Source: Deltaproteobacteria bacterium (GTDB lineage Bacteria; Desulfobacterota; GWC2-55-46). Taken from it: a stretch of DNA of 64,000 nucleotides. Under the pieces are notes generated by a model. The model did not search any database, was not told the DNA's origin, and worked only from the letters and a program-made list of their open reading frames with translations. This document shows positions 11,175 to 21,159 of the stretch, in pieces; position 1 is the stretch's first letter; each line of letters starts with the position of its first letter. The stretch spans positions 124,001 to 188,000 of the forward strand of contig JACOUO010000017.1 in the NCBI GenBank assembly GCA_016177845.1, given 5' to 3'. Made by a program: the position numbers and the translations under genes.

Positions 11175-11879
11175 ATGCAGAAGATAGAAAAGCTTTATGA
11201 GGGAAAGGCAAAATCCCTTTATTCAACGGAAAACCCGGACCTGCTCATACAGTACTTCAAGGATGAGGCAACAGCCTTTGACGGCAAGAAAAAAGGGATA
11301 ATCGAGCAGAAAGGCGTACTCAATAATAAAATTTCATCAAGGATATTCAAGTATCTTGAAGAAAGGGGAGTAAAGACCCATTTCGTAGAGATGCTCAGCG
11401 ACAGGGAGATGCTTGTAAAAAAGCTCAGGATAATCCCCATCGAGGTAGTTGTAAGGAATATCGCCGCAGGCAGCCTTTCAAAGAGGATGGGTGTAGAGGA
11501 AGGCGGGCGTCTTAAAGAAACAATAATCGAGTTTTATTATAAGAGCGACCCGCTCGGAGACCCGATGATAAATGAATACCACATAAAGGTATTCGGCCTG
11601 GCTGAGAAAGAGGAACTGGCCCAGATGGAGGCCTCAGCCCTTAAGATAAATAAAATCCTTTCGGAATTTTTTGATGAAAGGGGTATAATACTGGTTGATT
11701 TCAAGCTTGAGTTCGGCAATCACAAGGGGGAGATACTCCTTGGCGACGAGATAACACCTGACGGGTGCAGGCTCTGGGACAAAGAGACAAAAGAGAAGAT
11801 GGACAAAGACAGGTTCAGGCGCGACCTCGGCAAAGTCGAAGAGGCTTATCAGGAAGTATTAAAGAAGGTGATGGAGTAA
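11175..11879 (+). CDS. purC: phosphoribosylaminoimidazole-succinocarboxamide synthase
   Basis: KLYEGKAKSLYST, VVVRNIAAGSLSKRMG, LVDFKLEFG; ATG 11175 has a better SD than the 11166 TTG. Confidence 0.94.
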   Translation: MQKIEKLYEGKAKSLYSTENPDLLIQYFKDEATAFDGKKKGIIEQKGVLNNKISSRIFKYLEERGVKTHFVEMLSDREMLVKKLRIIPIEVVVRNIAAGSLSKRMGVEEGGRLKETIIEFYYKSDPLGDPMINEYHIKVFGLAEKEELAQMEASALKINKILSEFFDERGIILVDFKLEFGNHKGEILLGDEITPDGCRLWDKETKEKMDKDRFRRDLGKVEEAYQEVLKKVME

Positions 11880-11882
11880 CCG

Positions 11883-12122
11883 ATGAAGGCAAAAGTTTAT
11901 GTAACCTTGAAAAAGGGCGTTTTGGACCCGCAGGGCAAGGCAGTAATGGGCGCGCTTCAGTCCATGGACTTCAGCGAGGTCAATGATGTAAGGATAGGCA
12001 AGTTCATGGAACTTGAGATAAACGCCTCATCAAAAGAGGCTGAAGAGGCCCGCATAAAAGAGATGTGCGAGAAGCTCCTTGCAAATACCGTAATAGAGAA
12101 TTACAGAATAGAAATAGAATAA
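11883..12122 (+). CDS. purS: phosphoribosylformylglycinamidine synthase subunit PurS
   Basis: [24 protein letters not shown], 79 aa, between purC and purQ. Confidence 0.92.
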   Translation: MKAKVYVTLKKGVLDPQGKAVMGALQSMDFSEVNDVRIGKFMELEINASSKEAEEARIKEMCEKLLANTVIENYRIEIE

Positions 12123-12150
12123 GGCTACTGCCTTTAAAAGAGGGTTTTCA

Positions 12151-12843
12151 GTGAAGTTTGGAATAATAGTTTTTCCGGGTTCGAATTGTGACCACGACTG
12201 CTACCATGTGGTAAAGCATGTCTTTAATCAGGAAGCGGAATATGTATGGCACAAGGAGACGGAACTGAAAGGTTTTGACTGCGTAATACTGCCTGGAGGC
12301 TTCTCATACGGGGATTACCTGAGGACAGGCGCTATTGCCCGTTTCTCACCCGTAATGAACGAGATAGTAGGCTTTGCCAAAAAGGGCGGGCTTGTGCTCG
12401 GCATTTGTAACGGCTTCCAGATACTTACGGAGGCCGGGCTGCTGCCCGGGGTACTGATGAGGAATAAAAACCTTAAGTTCATATGTAAAAATGTCGATCT
12501 TAAGGTTGAGAACAACTCATCTCCTTTTACGGGCGCATACTCAAAAGGGCAGGTTGTAAGCATCCCGATAGCGCACGCTGATGGCAATTACTTCGCGGAT
12601 AGCGACACTATCAAAAAGCTTGAGGACACAAACAGGATAGCTTTCAGGTATTCAACTCCTGAAGGGGCAATAACGGATGAAGTAAACCCTAATGGGTCTT
12701 TATCCAACATTGCAGGGCTTTTGAATGAGGGCGGCAATGTGCTTGGCATGATGCCACATCCTGAAAGGTCCTGTGAGACTGAGCTTGGGATAACTGACGG
12801 CAGGGGCGTTTTCGAATCCGTTCTTAAAGCCTTTATAAAATAA
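12151..12843 (+). CDS. purQ: phosphoribosylformylglycinamidine synthase subunit PurQ
   Basis: Class I glutaminase GICNGFQIL and MPHPERSCE. Confidence 0.94.
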   Translation: MKFGIIVFPGSNCDHDCYHVVKHVFNQEAEYVWHKETELKGFDCVILPGGFSYGDYLRTGAIARFSPVMNEIVGFAKKGGLVLGICNGFQILTEAGLLPGVLMRNKNLKFICKNVDLKVENNSSPFTGAYSKGQVVSIPIAHADGNYFADSDTIKKLEDTNRIAFRYSTPEGAITDEVNPNGSLSNIAGLLNEGGNVLGMMPHPERSCETELGITDGRGVFESVLKAFIK

Positions 12844-12859
12844 ATACGGAAAGCATACT

Positions 12860-13720
12860 ATGACCTTAAAACAGGAGCTTGAGTCAGGCAGGTTTGTGAT
12901 TACGGCTGAGATATGCCCTCCGAGAGGAACCGATGTAGAGGATTTTCTCGCGAAGGCCCGTCTGCTTAAGGATAAAATCGCCGCGGCGAATGTAACGGAT
13001 AACCAGAGGGCCGTAATGAGGCTCTCTTCTTTGGCCTGTTCCGTGCTTCTTTTGAGAGAAGGGATTGACCCCGTATTCCAGATGACATGCAGGGACAGGA
13101 ACCGTCTTGCGCTCCAGTCAGACCTTATGGGCGCATGGGTGCTCGGAGTTAAAAATGTGCTTGCCCTTACAGGCGACCATGTAGCCTTTGGCGATCATCG
13201 TGAGGCAAAGGCTGTATTTGACATAGATTCGGTCCAACTGGTCAATGTCATAACAGGCCTTAACAACGGCAGGAACATGAAAGACAAGGAACTGAGGGGG
13301 GCGACAGACTTCTTCATAGGAGCGGTTGTTGCGCCTGAGGCAAATCCCTGGGAGCCTGAAGAGATAAAGTTTGAGAAGAAGATAAGCGCTGGCGCGAAGT
13401 TCTTTCAGACCCAGGCTATCTTTGATATGGATAAGTTCAAAAGATTCCACGAATACGCTGAAAAGACAGGGGCGAAGATACTTGGCGGCATACTCCTTCT
13501 TAAATCAGCGAAGATGGCCAATTACCTTAATGCCAATGTGCCGGGAGTGCATGTGCCTCAGGAGCTTATCGATGAGCTTGAGGGCGCAAGCGACCAGCTT
13601 GAAAAGGGGATCGAGATAGCTTCAAGGCAGGTAAGGGAGCTTAAGAAGTTCTGCCACGGGGCGCATATAATGGCAATAGGGCAGGAAGAAAGTGTCCTTA
13701 AAATAATCGAAGGGGCTTAA
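12860..13720 (+). CDS. metF: methylenetetrahydrofolate reductase family protein
   Basis: TAEICPPRGTD..., QMTCRDRNRLALQSDLMGA, NVLALTGDH: MTHFR family. Confidence 0.82.
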   Translation: MTLKQELESGRFVITAEICPPRGTDVEDFLAKARLLKDKIAAANVTDNQRAVMRLSSLACSVLLLREGIDPVFQMTCRDRNRLALQSDLMGAWVLGVKNVLALTGDHVAFGDHREAKAVFDIDSVQLVNVITGLNNGRNMKDKELRGATDFFIGAVVAPEANPWEPEEIKFEKKISAGAKFFQTQAIFDMDKFKRFHEYAEKTGAKILGGILLLKSAKMANYLNANVPGVHVPQELIDELEGASDQLEKGIEIASRQVRELKKFCHGAHIMAIGQEESVLKIIEGA

Positions 13721-13740
13721 ATTTAAAAGCCCCTTTTTTA
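13711..13740. terminator. Bidirectional intrinsic terminator between metF-like gene and convergent cupin gene
   Basis: aggggctt-aaattta-aaagcccctttttt stem plus T run; flanking genes converge here. Confidence 0.8.
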
Positions 13741-14199
13741 GTCTATCTTACCTTCAAATTCCTCTTCAGAGTCATCCGAAGTTATCTCAAAATCATCATC
13801 AGCTTCTTTTACCGGTTCAGCCGCTTTCTCTTCCTGAGGCTTTTGTTCCTCTTGAGGTTTTACGGCTTCCGGGATTTTTGATGGTCCGCCTGCGGCAATA
13901 AAAATTGCCTCTTCATCGTCGAGGTTGTCAACGAGGAAGGTCTGCGCCTCTTTGCAGTGGAAGGCCTCGCCTGTGCCTACGGAGAAGGAGGACTTGCCGC
14001 ATTTTATCTTAAGGTTGCCCTTGATTACGCAGACTATCTCTTCATGCCCTTCGCGGGGCGTAAACTTTTTGGATGATTCCTTTGGCCTGAGCCTTCCGTA
14101 AAGGAGATATACCGCGCCTGAATGAAGCTCTTCAGGGCCAAGAAAGAACGAGCCTTCAGGGCTCATTTCCGCAAGTTGGGGGAGCTTGTAAATTTTCAT
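13738..14199 (-). CDS. cupin-domain protein with acidic C-terminal tail
   Basis: EEIVCVIKGNLKIKCGKSSFSVGTGEAFHC cupin strands; Glu/Asp-rich tail. Confidence 0.7.
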   Translation of the reverse strand: MKIYKLPQLAEMSPEGSFFLGPEELHSGAVYLLYGRLRPKESSKKFTPREGHEEIVCVIKGNLKIKCGKSSFSVGTGEAFHCKEAQTFLVDNLDDEEAIFIAAGGPSKIPEAVKPQEEQKPQEEKAAEPVKEADDDFEITSDDSEEEFEGKID

Positions 14200-14396
14200 G
14201 CCATCGATTCCATAGTTGATCTGAAGTGTTCAAGAAAATCTTCGCCGTGCATTGGCCTGAGTATTAGCCATTTATTCTTCTTATCAAGGACAAGCTCAAC
14301 TTCCGCCCCCGGAATAAGCTCTAAGAACCTGAGGAATTCTTCCGGGATGATTATGCCTTCCTTGCCTTTTTCGATGCGGATGATTTTTTCCTTCAT
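14196..14396 (-). CDS. AbrB/SpoVT-like small DNA-binding protein
   Basis: GIIIPEEFLRFLELIPGAEVELVLDKKNKWLILRP swapped-hairpin pattern; overlaps cupin gene start. Confidence 0.65.
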   Translation of the reverse strand: MKEKIIRIEKGKEGIIIPEEFLRFLELIPGAEVELVLDKKNKWLILRPMHGEDFLEHFRSTMESMA

Positions 14397-14620
14397 AAAG
14401 GAACTTCCTTTCTTTATCCGATTGTTTGCATATTTTTCAGGAATAAATACAGGTTGTAAGCATCATGTGCAGGCGGAAATTTTTCCGGTTGGCATCTCCT
14501 ATATATATTAATTTCATAGGCTTGAGTAGTCAAGGCAATTTGTGCTGATTTTTTTATTTGGAGTCTTATATTTCACATGCGGCGGTTTTCTTTTTTTATG
14601 GATTTCAGTGACTCGCGAGC

Positions 14621-14650
14621 TTGACAAACCTTGAAGCGCAGGTGTATGAT
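14621..14650 (+). promoter_or_regulatory. sigma70-type promoter for the HAMP-protein gene
   Basis: TTGACA (14621-14626), 18 nt spacer, TATGAT (14645-14650), 25 bp upstream of ATG 14676. Confidence 0.6.
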
Positions 14651-14675
14651 ATCTCAAGCAAAATAGAAGGGGTAT

Positions 14676-15227
14676 ATGATGAGCAAAGATGATGTCCTAA
14701 AACCCCCAAAGCCTTTTAAGCAAAGATATTTTGTTGCCAGAGAGCTCCAATTTTCCATTGCTCTCCTGATTGTCCTTGCCCTCCTTGGCGGCATAACGCT
14801 CCAGGCGCTCTCATCCGCGCTTATCGATTACTTCGGCCTTAATACCCCGATACTTGGCATTTTCCTTATCTTCGGCTATGTCGGCATAATAGTCCTGCTT
14901 GCGATATTTTTTACTCATAGGCTCGTAGGCCCGTTCAAAAGGCTTGAGTACGAGATGAAGCTTATCTCGGCAGGCGATATTGCCAAAAGGCTTACGATAA
15001 GGAATAAAGATGACCTCCATGTAAGGAATTTCGTAAAATATACAAATGAGTTCATCTCTAATTTCGAGGAAATGAGCAAGGAATATAATATGCTCAACAG
15101 CACCGTTTCCAAAAAGATTGATGAGATCACTCAGGAATTGGCCAAGGATAATTTCGATTGCAAGAAACTCAGCGAGGAACTCATCGTACTTCAAAAACAG
15201 GTCCACAAGTTCAGGGAAAAATGGTAA
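14676..15227 (+). CDS. two-TM HAMP-domain protein without output domain
   Basis: Two hydrophobic helices followed by HRLVGPFKRLEYEMKLISAGDIAKRLTIRNKDD (HAMP) and a coiled coil. Confidence 0.7.
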   Translation: MMSKDDVLKPPKPFKQRYFVARELQFSIALLIVLALLGGITLQALSSALIDYFGLNTPILGIFLIFGYVGIIVLLAIFFTHRLVGPFKRLEYEMKLISAGDIAKRLTIRNKDDLHVRNFVKYTNEFISNFEEMSKEYNMLNSTVSKKIDEITQELAKDNFDCKKLSEELIVLQKQVHKFREKW

Positions 15228-15250
15228 CTCTTTTCTTGGATTCTTAATCC

Positions 15251-16060
15251 ATGCATTCCCGAATCAAACACCCCCAAAAGATACTTTTATCCGTAGTCTC
15301 CATTCTGATACTGCTTGTCCTGAATTCTTTCTACGGCAGCAGGGAAGAGATTTCCATTGATGCCAAGGAGCCGGCCTATAATCTCTATGTGAAAGAGGTC
15401 ATTGACGGCGATACCATCAGGGTCGAGGGAGGGGAGAGCATCAGGTATATAGGCATAAATACGCCTGAAACAGGAGAGCCTTTTTATAAAGAGGCAAAGG
15501 ACAGGAATAAGGCCCTTGTAAAAGGCAAAAAGATCAAAGTGGTTGTCTGCGAAAAGGAGAAAAGGGATAAGTATGGAAGGCTCCTTGGCTGGATTTACGC
15601 GGACAATGTCTTGGTCAATGAGGCGCTTTTAAGGGAAGGCCTTGCAAAGGTCCTGATAATCCCGCCCTGCGGTAGTGAAAAAGAGGCTGAGTTCCTAAGG
15701 ATTGAGAAAGAGGCAAAGGCAAAAAGGCTCGGAATCTGGAAGTCTGAGGCAGAGAAATACAGGCACGCTATCTCAATTACCCCAAACGAAGCAGGCAGGC
15801 ACATCGGGGAGATTGTAACAGTAAAGGGAATGGTAACAGGGGTACATAAAACCAAGAACGCTGTTTTTATAAACTTCAGCACCAGCAATGAGTTTACGGC
15901 AGTAATATTCAAGAGAAAGTTCAGGGAATTTGAGAGCGCGGGGATTAACCTCATGGGATTAAAAGGCAAAACGGTTGCAATATCAGGGGTTATTTCAGAA
16001 TATAAGGGGCACACTGAGATAATCATGAATGAGCCGGCACAGTTTAAGATTCTTAAGTAG
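15251..16060 (+). CDS. thermonuclease (SNase) family protein with C-terminal OB-fold-like extension
   Basis: VKEVIDGDTIRVEGGESIRYIGINTPETG, KYGRLLGWIYADNVLVNEALLREGLAKV; N-terminal TM/signal. Confidence 0.85.
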   Translation: MHSRIKHPQKILLSVVSILILLVLNSFYGSREEISIDAKEPAYNLYVKEVIDGDTIRVEGGESIRYIGINTPETGEPFYKEAKDRNKALVKGKKIKVVVCEKEKRDKYGRLLGWIYADNVLVNEALLREGLAKVLIIPPCGSEKEAEFLRIEKEAKAKRLGIWKSEAEKYRHAISITPNEAGRHIGEIVTVKGMVTGVHKTKNAVFINFSTSNEFTAVIFKRKFREFESAGINLMGLKGKTVAISGVISEYKGHTEIIMNEPAQFKILK

Positions 16061-16096
16061 AATCAGACCAGATTCAAAAAGAATTTTGCTTTTATC

Positions 16097-16126
16097 TTGA
16101 CTATTCGGCACCTAATTTATTATAGT
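16097..16126 (+). promoter_or_regulatory. promoter of tRNA-Cys
   Basis: TTGACT (16097-16102), 18 nt spacer, TATAGT (16121-16126), 11 bp before the tRNA. Confidence 0.5.
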
Positions 16127-16137
16127 ATCTATTCTAT

Positions 16138-16212
16138 GGCGGCGTACCCAAGTGGCAAGGGAGCAGTCTGCAAAACTGCCATCCAGCGGTTCGAATCCGC
16201 TCGCCGCCTCCA
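16138..16212 (+). tRNA. tRNA-Cys (GCA), CCA encoded
   Basis: 7-bp acceptor ggcggcg/cgccgcc, anticodon loop ctGCAaa, ggttcgaatcc T arm, U73 discriminator typical of tRNA-Cys, then CCA. Confidence 0.95.
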
Positions 16213-16328
16213 ATTCGAACTGCAAAATCTATAAGGATATAGATTTAATATCTGCGGAGCTGGAAGGTCATAAAAATACAGGGTCACAAGCCCCTGTTCC
16301 TTATCCATCTCACCGTTTTTTGAAAAAG

Positions 16329-16366
16329 CCTGCAAGGACTTTAAGTTCTTGTGGGTTTTTTTGTTT
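16329..16366 (+). terminator. intrinsic terminator downstream of tRNA-Cys
   Basis: cctgcaaggactt-taagttcttgtggg imperfect hairpin followed by ttttttt. Confidence 0.55.
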
Positions 16367-16983
16367 TTAAGTTGTCCCCAAGGCTGTCCAGAACCTTTAA
16401 ATATGAATCCGCTTTGGCGACTTCTTCATCTTGAACCTCCGGGCTGCTTATCATGCCCTAAAGGTCTACTTATTATATGTCTACTTTTAGGGGAAGTTTC
16501 CGCCATAGATAAAGAGCAGAAGCTTCCTGGCACAATAAAGACAAGGAAGCACATATGAAGAAGTCTCGTTTTAAACTGGGCGGGATATAGCCTGTTGCAA
16601 AAAGAATTTCCTTATCTTTTCAAATAGTTGTATAATTTCATTGAAAAAATGAGAATTACTCATATTAAGGTTCTCTATTGTAAGGACTCCAAAAGGGCTC
16701 TCAGTTTAAAAACAAAGATAATGCAAGCTTCCTTTTCATTCTGACCTTCTTTTTCATCCCCCGGTTTTTTTACCCGCTGCAGTATACTCTTTGTACCTGT
16801 CATAATAACTGACTGCCCAATCCAAGCTTTTAAAGGCACTGAGTATTTAGAAACTATCTTCACATCATCCACATCAAATAGCTTTTACGATAAGAAGCAT
16901 GCGAGCGCGAGCTAACGACAGAACTTGAGGCCTCGTCGGGCCAGGCTGGGGTTTAAGCATGCAATCTATAACAAGAGGCTGAA

Positions 16984-18807
16984 ATGAATGCTACTTCTAA
17001 ATACCCTATAACCATTTCTTTGACGGCAGGGACAGCGCTTGCCTTTGCTGCCGCAGTAGTTTTTTTAATGATCGGGGAGCGCCGGTTGATCAATATCCCG
17101 CTCCATTCCACGATAGAGGTCTTTGGGGGCTTCGCCGCCATCACTCTTGGAATGATAATCATATTTCAAAGGAGCGCTAAGTCATCATTCCAGAGCGCCT
17201 GGGTCTCCTGCGGGCTCCTTTCGATGGGAATTTTGGATATTTTTCATGGCGGGGTAAGCACCGGCAATCTGTTCGTCTGGCTTAGGTCAGTCTCCAGCCT
17301 TATGGGGGGCATCTTCTTCTCTCTCGTCTGGTTCGGCCAAGGGTCCGGCTTCAAAAAACCTTTAGCCTACGGCACATCCGCGGCTGCCTTTTTAATAGGG
17401 ATAACTTCGGTTGCCTTCCAGGAGGCTTTGCCGGCGATGATAGAGGAAGGCACCTTCACTTCCACCGCAAGATACATAAATATTTTCGGAGGTATTTTTT
17501 ATATTGCCGCCGCTCCAGCCTTCTTCATAAGCTACATCGGGAAAAGGGAGAGTAGGGATGATATTATTATCTTCGCAATAAGTGTCCTTTTCGGGCTAGC
17601 CGGGCTCCTCTTCCATTTCTCAGACCCATGGAGTGCTTCTTGGTGGTATTGGCATTCTCTCAGGTTTATAGCTCTGATAATGGTCCTCACTTATGCGCTT
17701 GTCTTCTTCAAAGACTCGGAGAACAAATACAAAACAATCATTCGGACCGCGATGGATGGTTTTTGGCTTCTAGACTACAGAGGCTATTTTCTTGACGTAA
17801 ACGACTCATATTGCAAACTGATAGGTTATACGCGTGAAGAGTTGCTGAAAATGCACGTAAGCGACACTGAAGCAAAAGAGACATGCGAGCAGACCGCTCG
17901 GCGCCTGGACAAGATAATAAAGGATGGCACAGACCGATTTGAAACGACACACAGGAGCAAGGACGGTAAAATTTTAGATATCGAGGTTAGCATAAATTAT
18001 CTCAATATCTCCGGAGGGCAGTTCTTTGTTTCTCTCAGGGATATAACCTCGCGCAAGAGGTCCGAAGAGGAGGTCCGCAGGCTGAATGTCGAATTGGCGC
18101 AAAAGATAGTTCAAATCAAAGAGGCTCAGGAAGAGCTGGTGCGAAAAGAAAAATTGTCAATTCTCGGACAACTTGCAGGCAGTGTTGGGCACGAGCTTCG
18201 AAACCCTCTTGGTGTGATGAACAACGCAGTATATTTTCTAAAAATGACGCATACGGAAGCGGACGAAACAACAAAGGAATACCTGGGGATCATTGAGCAG
18301 GAGATCGTCAACTCCCAGCGCATCATCACCGACCTTCTTGATTTCACCCGTACAAAGACGCCGCAGGCACAATCTGTAGTTCTTAATGAATTGGTAGGGG
18401 ATGGCGTGCGAAAGGCGGTTCCAAACGGTTTTACGGTAACCGTAGATATTCCGGAGATGCTGCCCAGCGTTAAAGCGGATCCTATGCAGATAGGACAGGT
18501 GTTTTATAACCTTATTACCAATGCTGTGCAGGCGATGCCCGATGGTGGAAATCTAAATATAAAAGGGGAGGAGTTCCGGGATGCCAGGGCAGTAAGGGTC
18601 AGTTTTAGAGATACCGGTGCGGGTATAACTCCTGAGAACATGAAAAAGCTTTTCCAACCCCTCTTCACCACAAAGTCGAAAGGTATCGGCCTTGGGCTTG
18701 TGGTCTGCAAAAACCTTGTGGAGGCAAACAAGGGACGCATAGAAGTGGAAAGCACGCCGGGAGAAGGGACAACCTTCATGGTGACGTTGCCGATTGAACG
18801 AGGGTGA
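16984..18807 (+). CDS. sensor histidine kinase: 7TM MASE-like sensor, PAS, HisKA, HATPase
   Basis: Multi-TM N-terminus with PLHSTIEVFG/DIFHG/WWYWHSLR; PAS; GSVGHELRNPLGVMNNAVYFL H-box; N and G boxes. Confidence 0.88.
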   Translation: MNATSKYPITISLTAGTALAFAAAVVFLMIGERRLINIPLHSTIEVFGGFAAITLGMIIIFQRSAKSSFQSAWVSCGLLSMGILDIFHGGVSTGNLFVWLRSVSSLMGGIFFSLVWFGQGSGFKKPLAYGTSAAAFLIGITSVAFQEALPAMIEEGTFTSTARYINIFGGIFYIAAAPAFFISYIGKRESRDDIIIFAISVLFGLAGLLFHFSDPWSASWWYWHSLRFIALIMVLTYALVFFKDSENKYKTIIRTAMDGFWLLDYRGYFLDVNDSYCKLIGYTREELLKMHVSDTEAKETCEQTARRLDKIIKDGTDRFETTHRSKDGKILDIEVSINYLNISGGQFFVSLRDITSRKRSEEEVRRLNVELAQKIVQIKEAQEELVRKEKLSILGQLAGSVGHELRNPLGVMNNAVYFLKMTHTEADETTKEYLGIIEQEIVNSQRIITDLLDFTRTKTPQAQSVVLNELVGDGVRKAVPNGFTVTVDIPEMLPSVKADPMQIGQVFYNLITNAVQAMPDGGNLNIKGEEFRDARAVRVSFRDTGAGITPENMKKLFQPLFTTKSKGIGLGLVVCKNLVEANKGRIEVESTPGEGTTFMVTLPIERG

Positions 18808-18810
18808 TGC

Positions 18811-19575
18811 ATGAACGAGCGCTTGAAGGTTCTTGTCGTGGACGACGATCGTAGGATGGTCAAAACCATATGTGATATTCTGAAGGTCGAAGGCTATACG
18901 GCCATACAGGCATATAGTGGAGATGAGGCCCAGCAAAAGGTAAGGGAGAATCATCCAGACTGCGTGATTATGGATATAAAGATGCCCGGGATTGACGGTG
19001 TGGAGGCCACTGCAATGATCAAATCTGTAAGTCCCGACCTTCCCGTAGTATTGATGAGCGCATACGCTACCGAGGATCAAATCAATGAAGCAAAAAAACA
19101 AGGCGCCTATACTGTCCTAACCAAACCCATAGATGTCCAGCAAATACTATTTTTTCTTTCTCTACTCAGGAAGGAGGAGAGTATCCTCGTGGTTGATGAT
19201 GATCCGGCCTTTTCAAGAACACTCAGGGACATACTTCAGGCATCAGGATACAATGTTGATACGGAGGCTGATCCTGAAAAGGTACTGGGGCAGATGGAGC
19301 GGACCTATAAACTTGTCGTTTTGCTTGACCTCAATCTCGGCTCAGTGAACGGATTAGACATCCTGCAGGCTATCCGTGCAAGATATCCCGGGAAGCCGGT
19401 GGTTCTGATAACAGGATATAGGGAGGCAATGGCGTCCTCCATTGAAACGGGGCTGCAAATCGGCGCGTATGCATGTCTTTACAAGCCTTTTGCAATCGAA
19501 GAACTGACCGGAATAATAGAAGAGATCAGCCGCGGCAAACTGAAATCCCTGCTTGGCGAACCATTTAAAAGGTAA
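18811..19575 (+). CDS. response regulator with two receiver domains, no output domain
   Basis: VLVVDDDRRMVKT...MDIKMPGIDG...TKPID and SILVVDDDPAFSRT...LLDLNLGSVNG...YKPF. Confidence 0.88.
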   Translation: MNERLKVLVVDDDRRMVKTICDILKVEGYTAIQAYSGDEAQQKVRENHPDCVIMDIKMPGIDGVEATAMIKSVSPDLPVVLMSAYATEDQINEAKKQGAYTVLTKPIDVQQILFFLSLLRKEESILVVDDDPAFSRTLRDILQASGYNVDTEADPEKVLGQMERTYKLVVLLDLNLGSVNGLDILQAIRARYPGKPVVLITGYREAMASSIETGLQIGAYACLYKPFAIEELTGIIEEISRGKLKSLLGEPFKR

Positions 19576-19580
19576 ATGAT

Positions 19581-21047
19581 ATGCCTATTGACAAAATTCG
19601 TATCCTGATAATTGATGACGATGCAAACCTTAGTAAAACCCTTTCAGATATTTTGCAGGCTAAGGGATACGAAACATTTACAGCAAAAAACGGGGGAGAA
19701 GGGCTCAGCTTTTTGAAGGGGACTCCTGTAAATCTTGTTCTAATTGATCTAGGATTGCCGGATATCCCGGGTCTTGAAGTGCTGGAAAAAGTCACTGCTG
19801 ATTTCCCCTCCGCAAAAGCAATCATTCTTACCGGCAATGCCACTCTCGATTCCGCGATAGAGGCTACAAACCGAGGTGCATTTTCCTATCTGCTGAAACC
19901 ATACGATTTAGATCAGATGCTTATCCATATTAAACGGGCACTGGAAAAGCAGGAGGCTGAGGCAGAAAACGCACGGCAAAGTGACAGGCTCCGGACGATT
20001 AATGCCGAGTTGAATGCCCTATACGAGGTTTCTTTATCAGCAAGTCAAACTTTGGATCTTAGAGAACTCCTTTCTAATGTATTACACTCCATTACGAAAG
20101 CGGAAGTATTTCCACTTGAGACAAAAGCAGCGATATTTCTTGCCGATGAACAGAAGCTGCATCTTGCTTCGTTTGTCGGTTTATCGGAAACGGAATTAGA
20201 ACCGTGTTTTGAAATTCCCATGGGTAAATGTCTTTGCGGTCTGGCAATGACAACAGGAGAAATTCTGGTTTCAAAAAATTCGAAAGACGACCCAAGACAT
20301 TCTATATGTCATCCCGATGTTGTCCCTCATGGGCATATTGTTGTTCCCCTTAAAACATTAAACAAATTTATTGGTGTTTTGTCCTTATATATCAAAGCCG
20401 GCATAGATATCAGTGAGGGCCAGATAAAGCTCCTTTCCTCTATAGGAAACCAAATCGCCATAGCCATCGGCAACGCGCGGCTTTACGAAGAAACAAAGAT
20501 ATCATCGCTTTATGACCCCCTGACAGGTATTGCCAACAGGCGTTTTCTGCAGATACAATTAGACAAAAGCCTTGAAGCCGCACAACGATATAGTCAAGAA
20601 CTTTCTATTCTCATGATTGATATAGATCATTTCAAGAAATACAATGATCAATACGGTCATTCGGAGGGTGACAGACTTCTCGTAAAAGTCGCAGAGATAC
20701 TTTCCAGGGAAGTGAGAAGGGCAGATTGCGTTTTCAGATACGGTGGCGAAGAGTTTTTGATCATCCTGCCGGGAACCGGCACCTCATCAGCCAGTGAAGT
20801 AGCCGAGAGATTGAGAAAGGCTGTAGAGCATGATACCAGCGTCGCTATAAGTCTCGGCATTGCTTCTCTGCCATCATCAGTGGTAAAGATGGATGAATTC
20901 ATCGCGTACGTCGATAAGGCCCTTTACAGGGCTAAGCAAAAAGGACGGAACCGAATAGAAATAGCTAATCAAGAAGACTTCGACTCTACTGAGAAACTTT
21001 TTGAAATTCAAGATTACCCAAAGAGATGCATCCTACCCAAGCTGTAA
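19581..21047 (+). CDS. REC-GAF-GGDEF diguanylate cyclase
   Basis: REC (LIIDDDANLSKT), GAF, DPLTGIANRR and RYGGEEFLIILPG active-site motif. Confidence 0.9.
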   Translation: MPIDKIRILIIDDDANLSKTLSDILQAKGYETFTAKNGGEGLSFLKGTPVNLVLIDLGLPDIPGLEVLEKVTADFPSAKAIILTGNATLDSAIEATNRGAFSYLLKPYDLDQMLIHIKRALEKQEAEAENARQSDRLRTINAELNALYEVSLSASQTLDLRELLSNVLHSITKAEVFPLETKAAIFLADEQKLHLASFVGLSETELEPCFEIPMGKCLCGLAMTTGEILVSKNSKDDPRHSICHPDVVPHGHIVVPLKTLNKFIGVLSLYIKAGIDISEGQIKLLSSIGNQIAIAIGNARLYEETKISSLYDPLTGIANRRFLQIQLDKSLEAAQRYSQELSILMIDIDHFKKYNDQYGHSEGDRLLVKVAEILSREVRRADCVFRYGGEEFLIILPGTGTSSASEVAERLRKAVEHDTSVAISLGIASLPSSVVKMDEFIAYVDKALYRAKQKGRNRIEIANQEDFDSTEKLFEIQDYPKRCILPKL

Positions 21048-21159
21048 TTATTAAATTACCACGCCATAAATGGCGGGGATTTTCATTTCCATAAAGTGAG
21101 CTAACGATAGGAAACGATTGCATCCGTGCCGGCATAAGCAAAGTGGTATGGAACATCTT

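Noticed and set aside
16138-16560. tRNA-Cys as an integration site of a genomic island
   Set aside because: No integrase gene, no duplicated tRNA 3' end found downstream, and flanking genes look chromosomal.
16881-16983. Structured-looking leader (gcatgcgagcgcgagctaacga...gcatgc) considered as a c-di-GMP riboswitch
   Set aside because: Does not match GEMM consensus elements; only the gagctaacga segment recurs near 21097. Kept as unexplained, not annotated.
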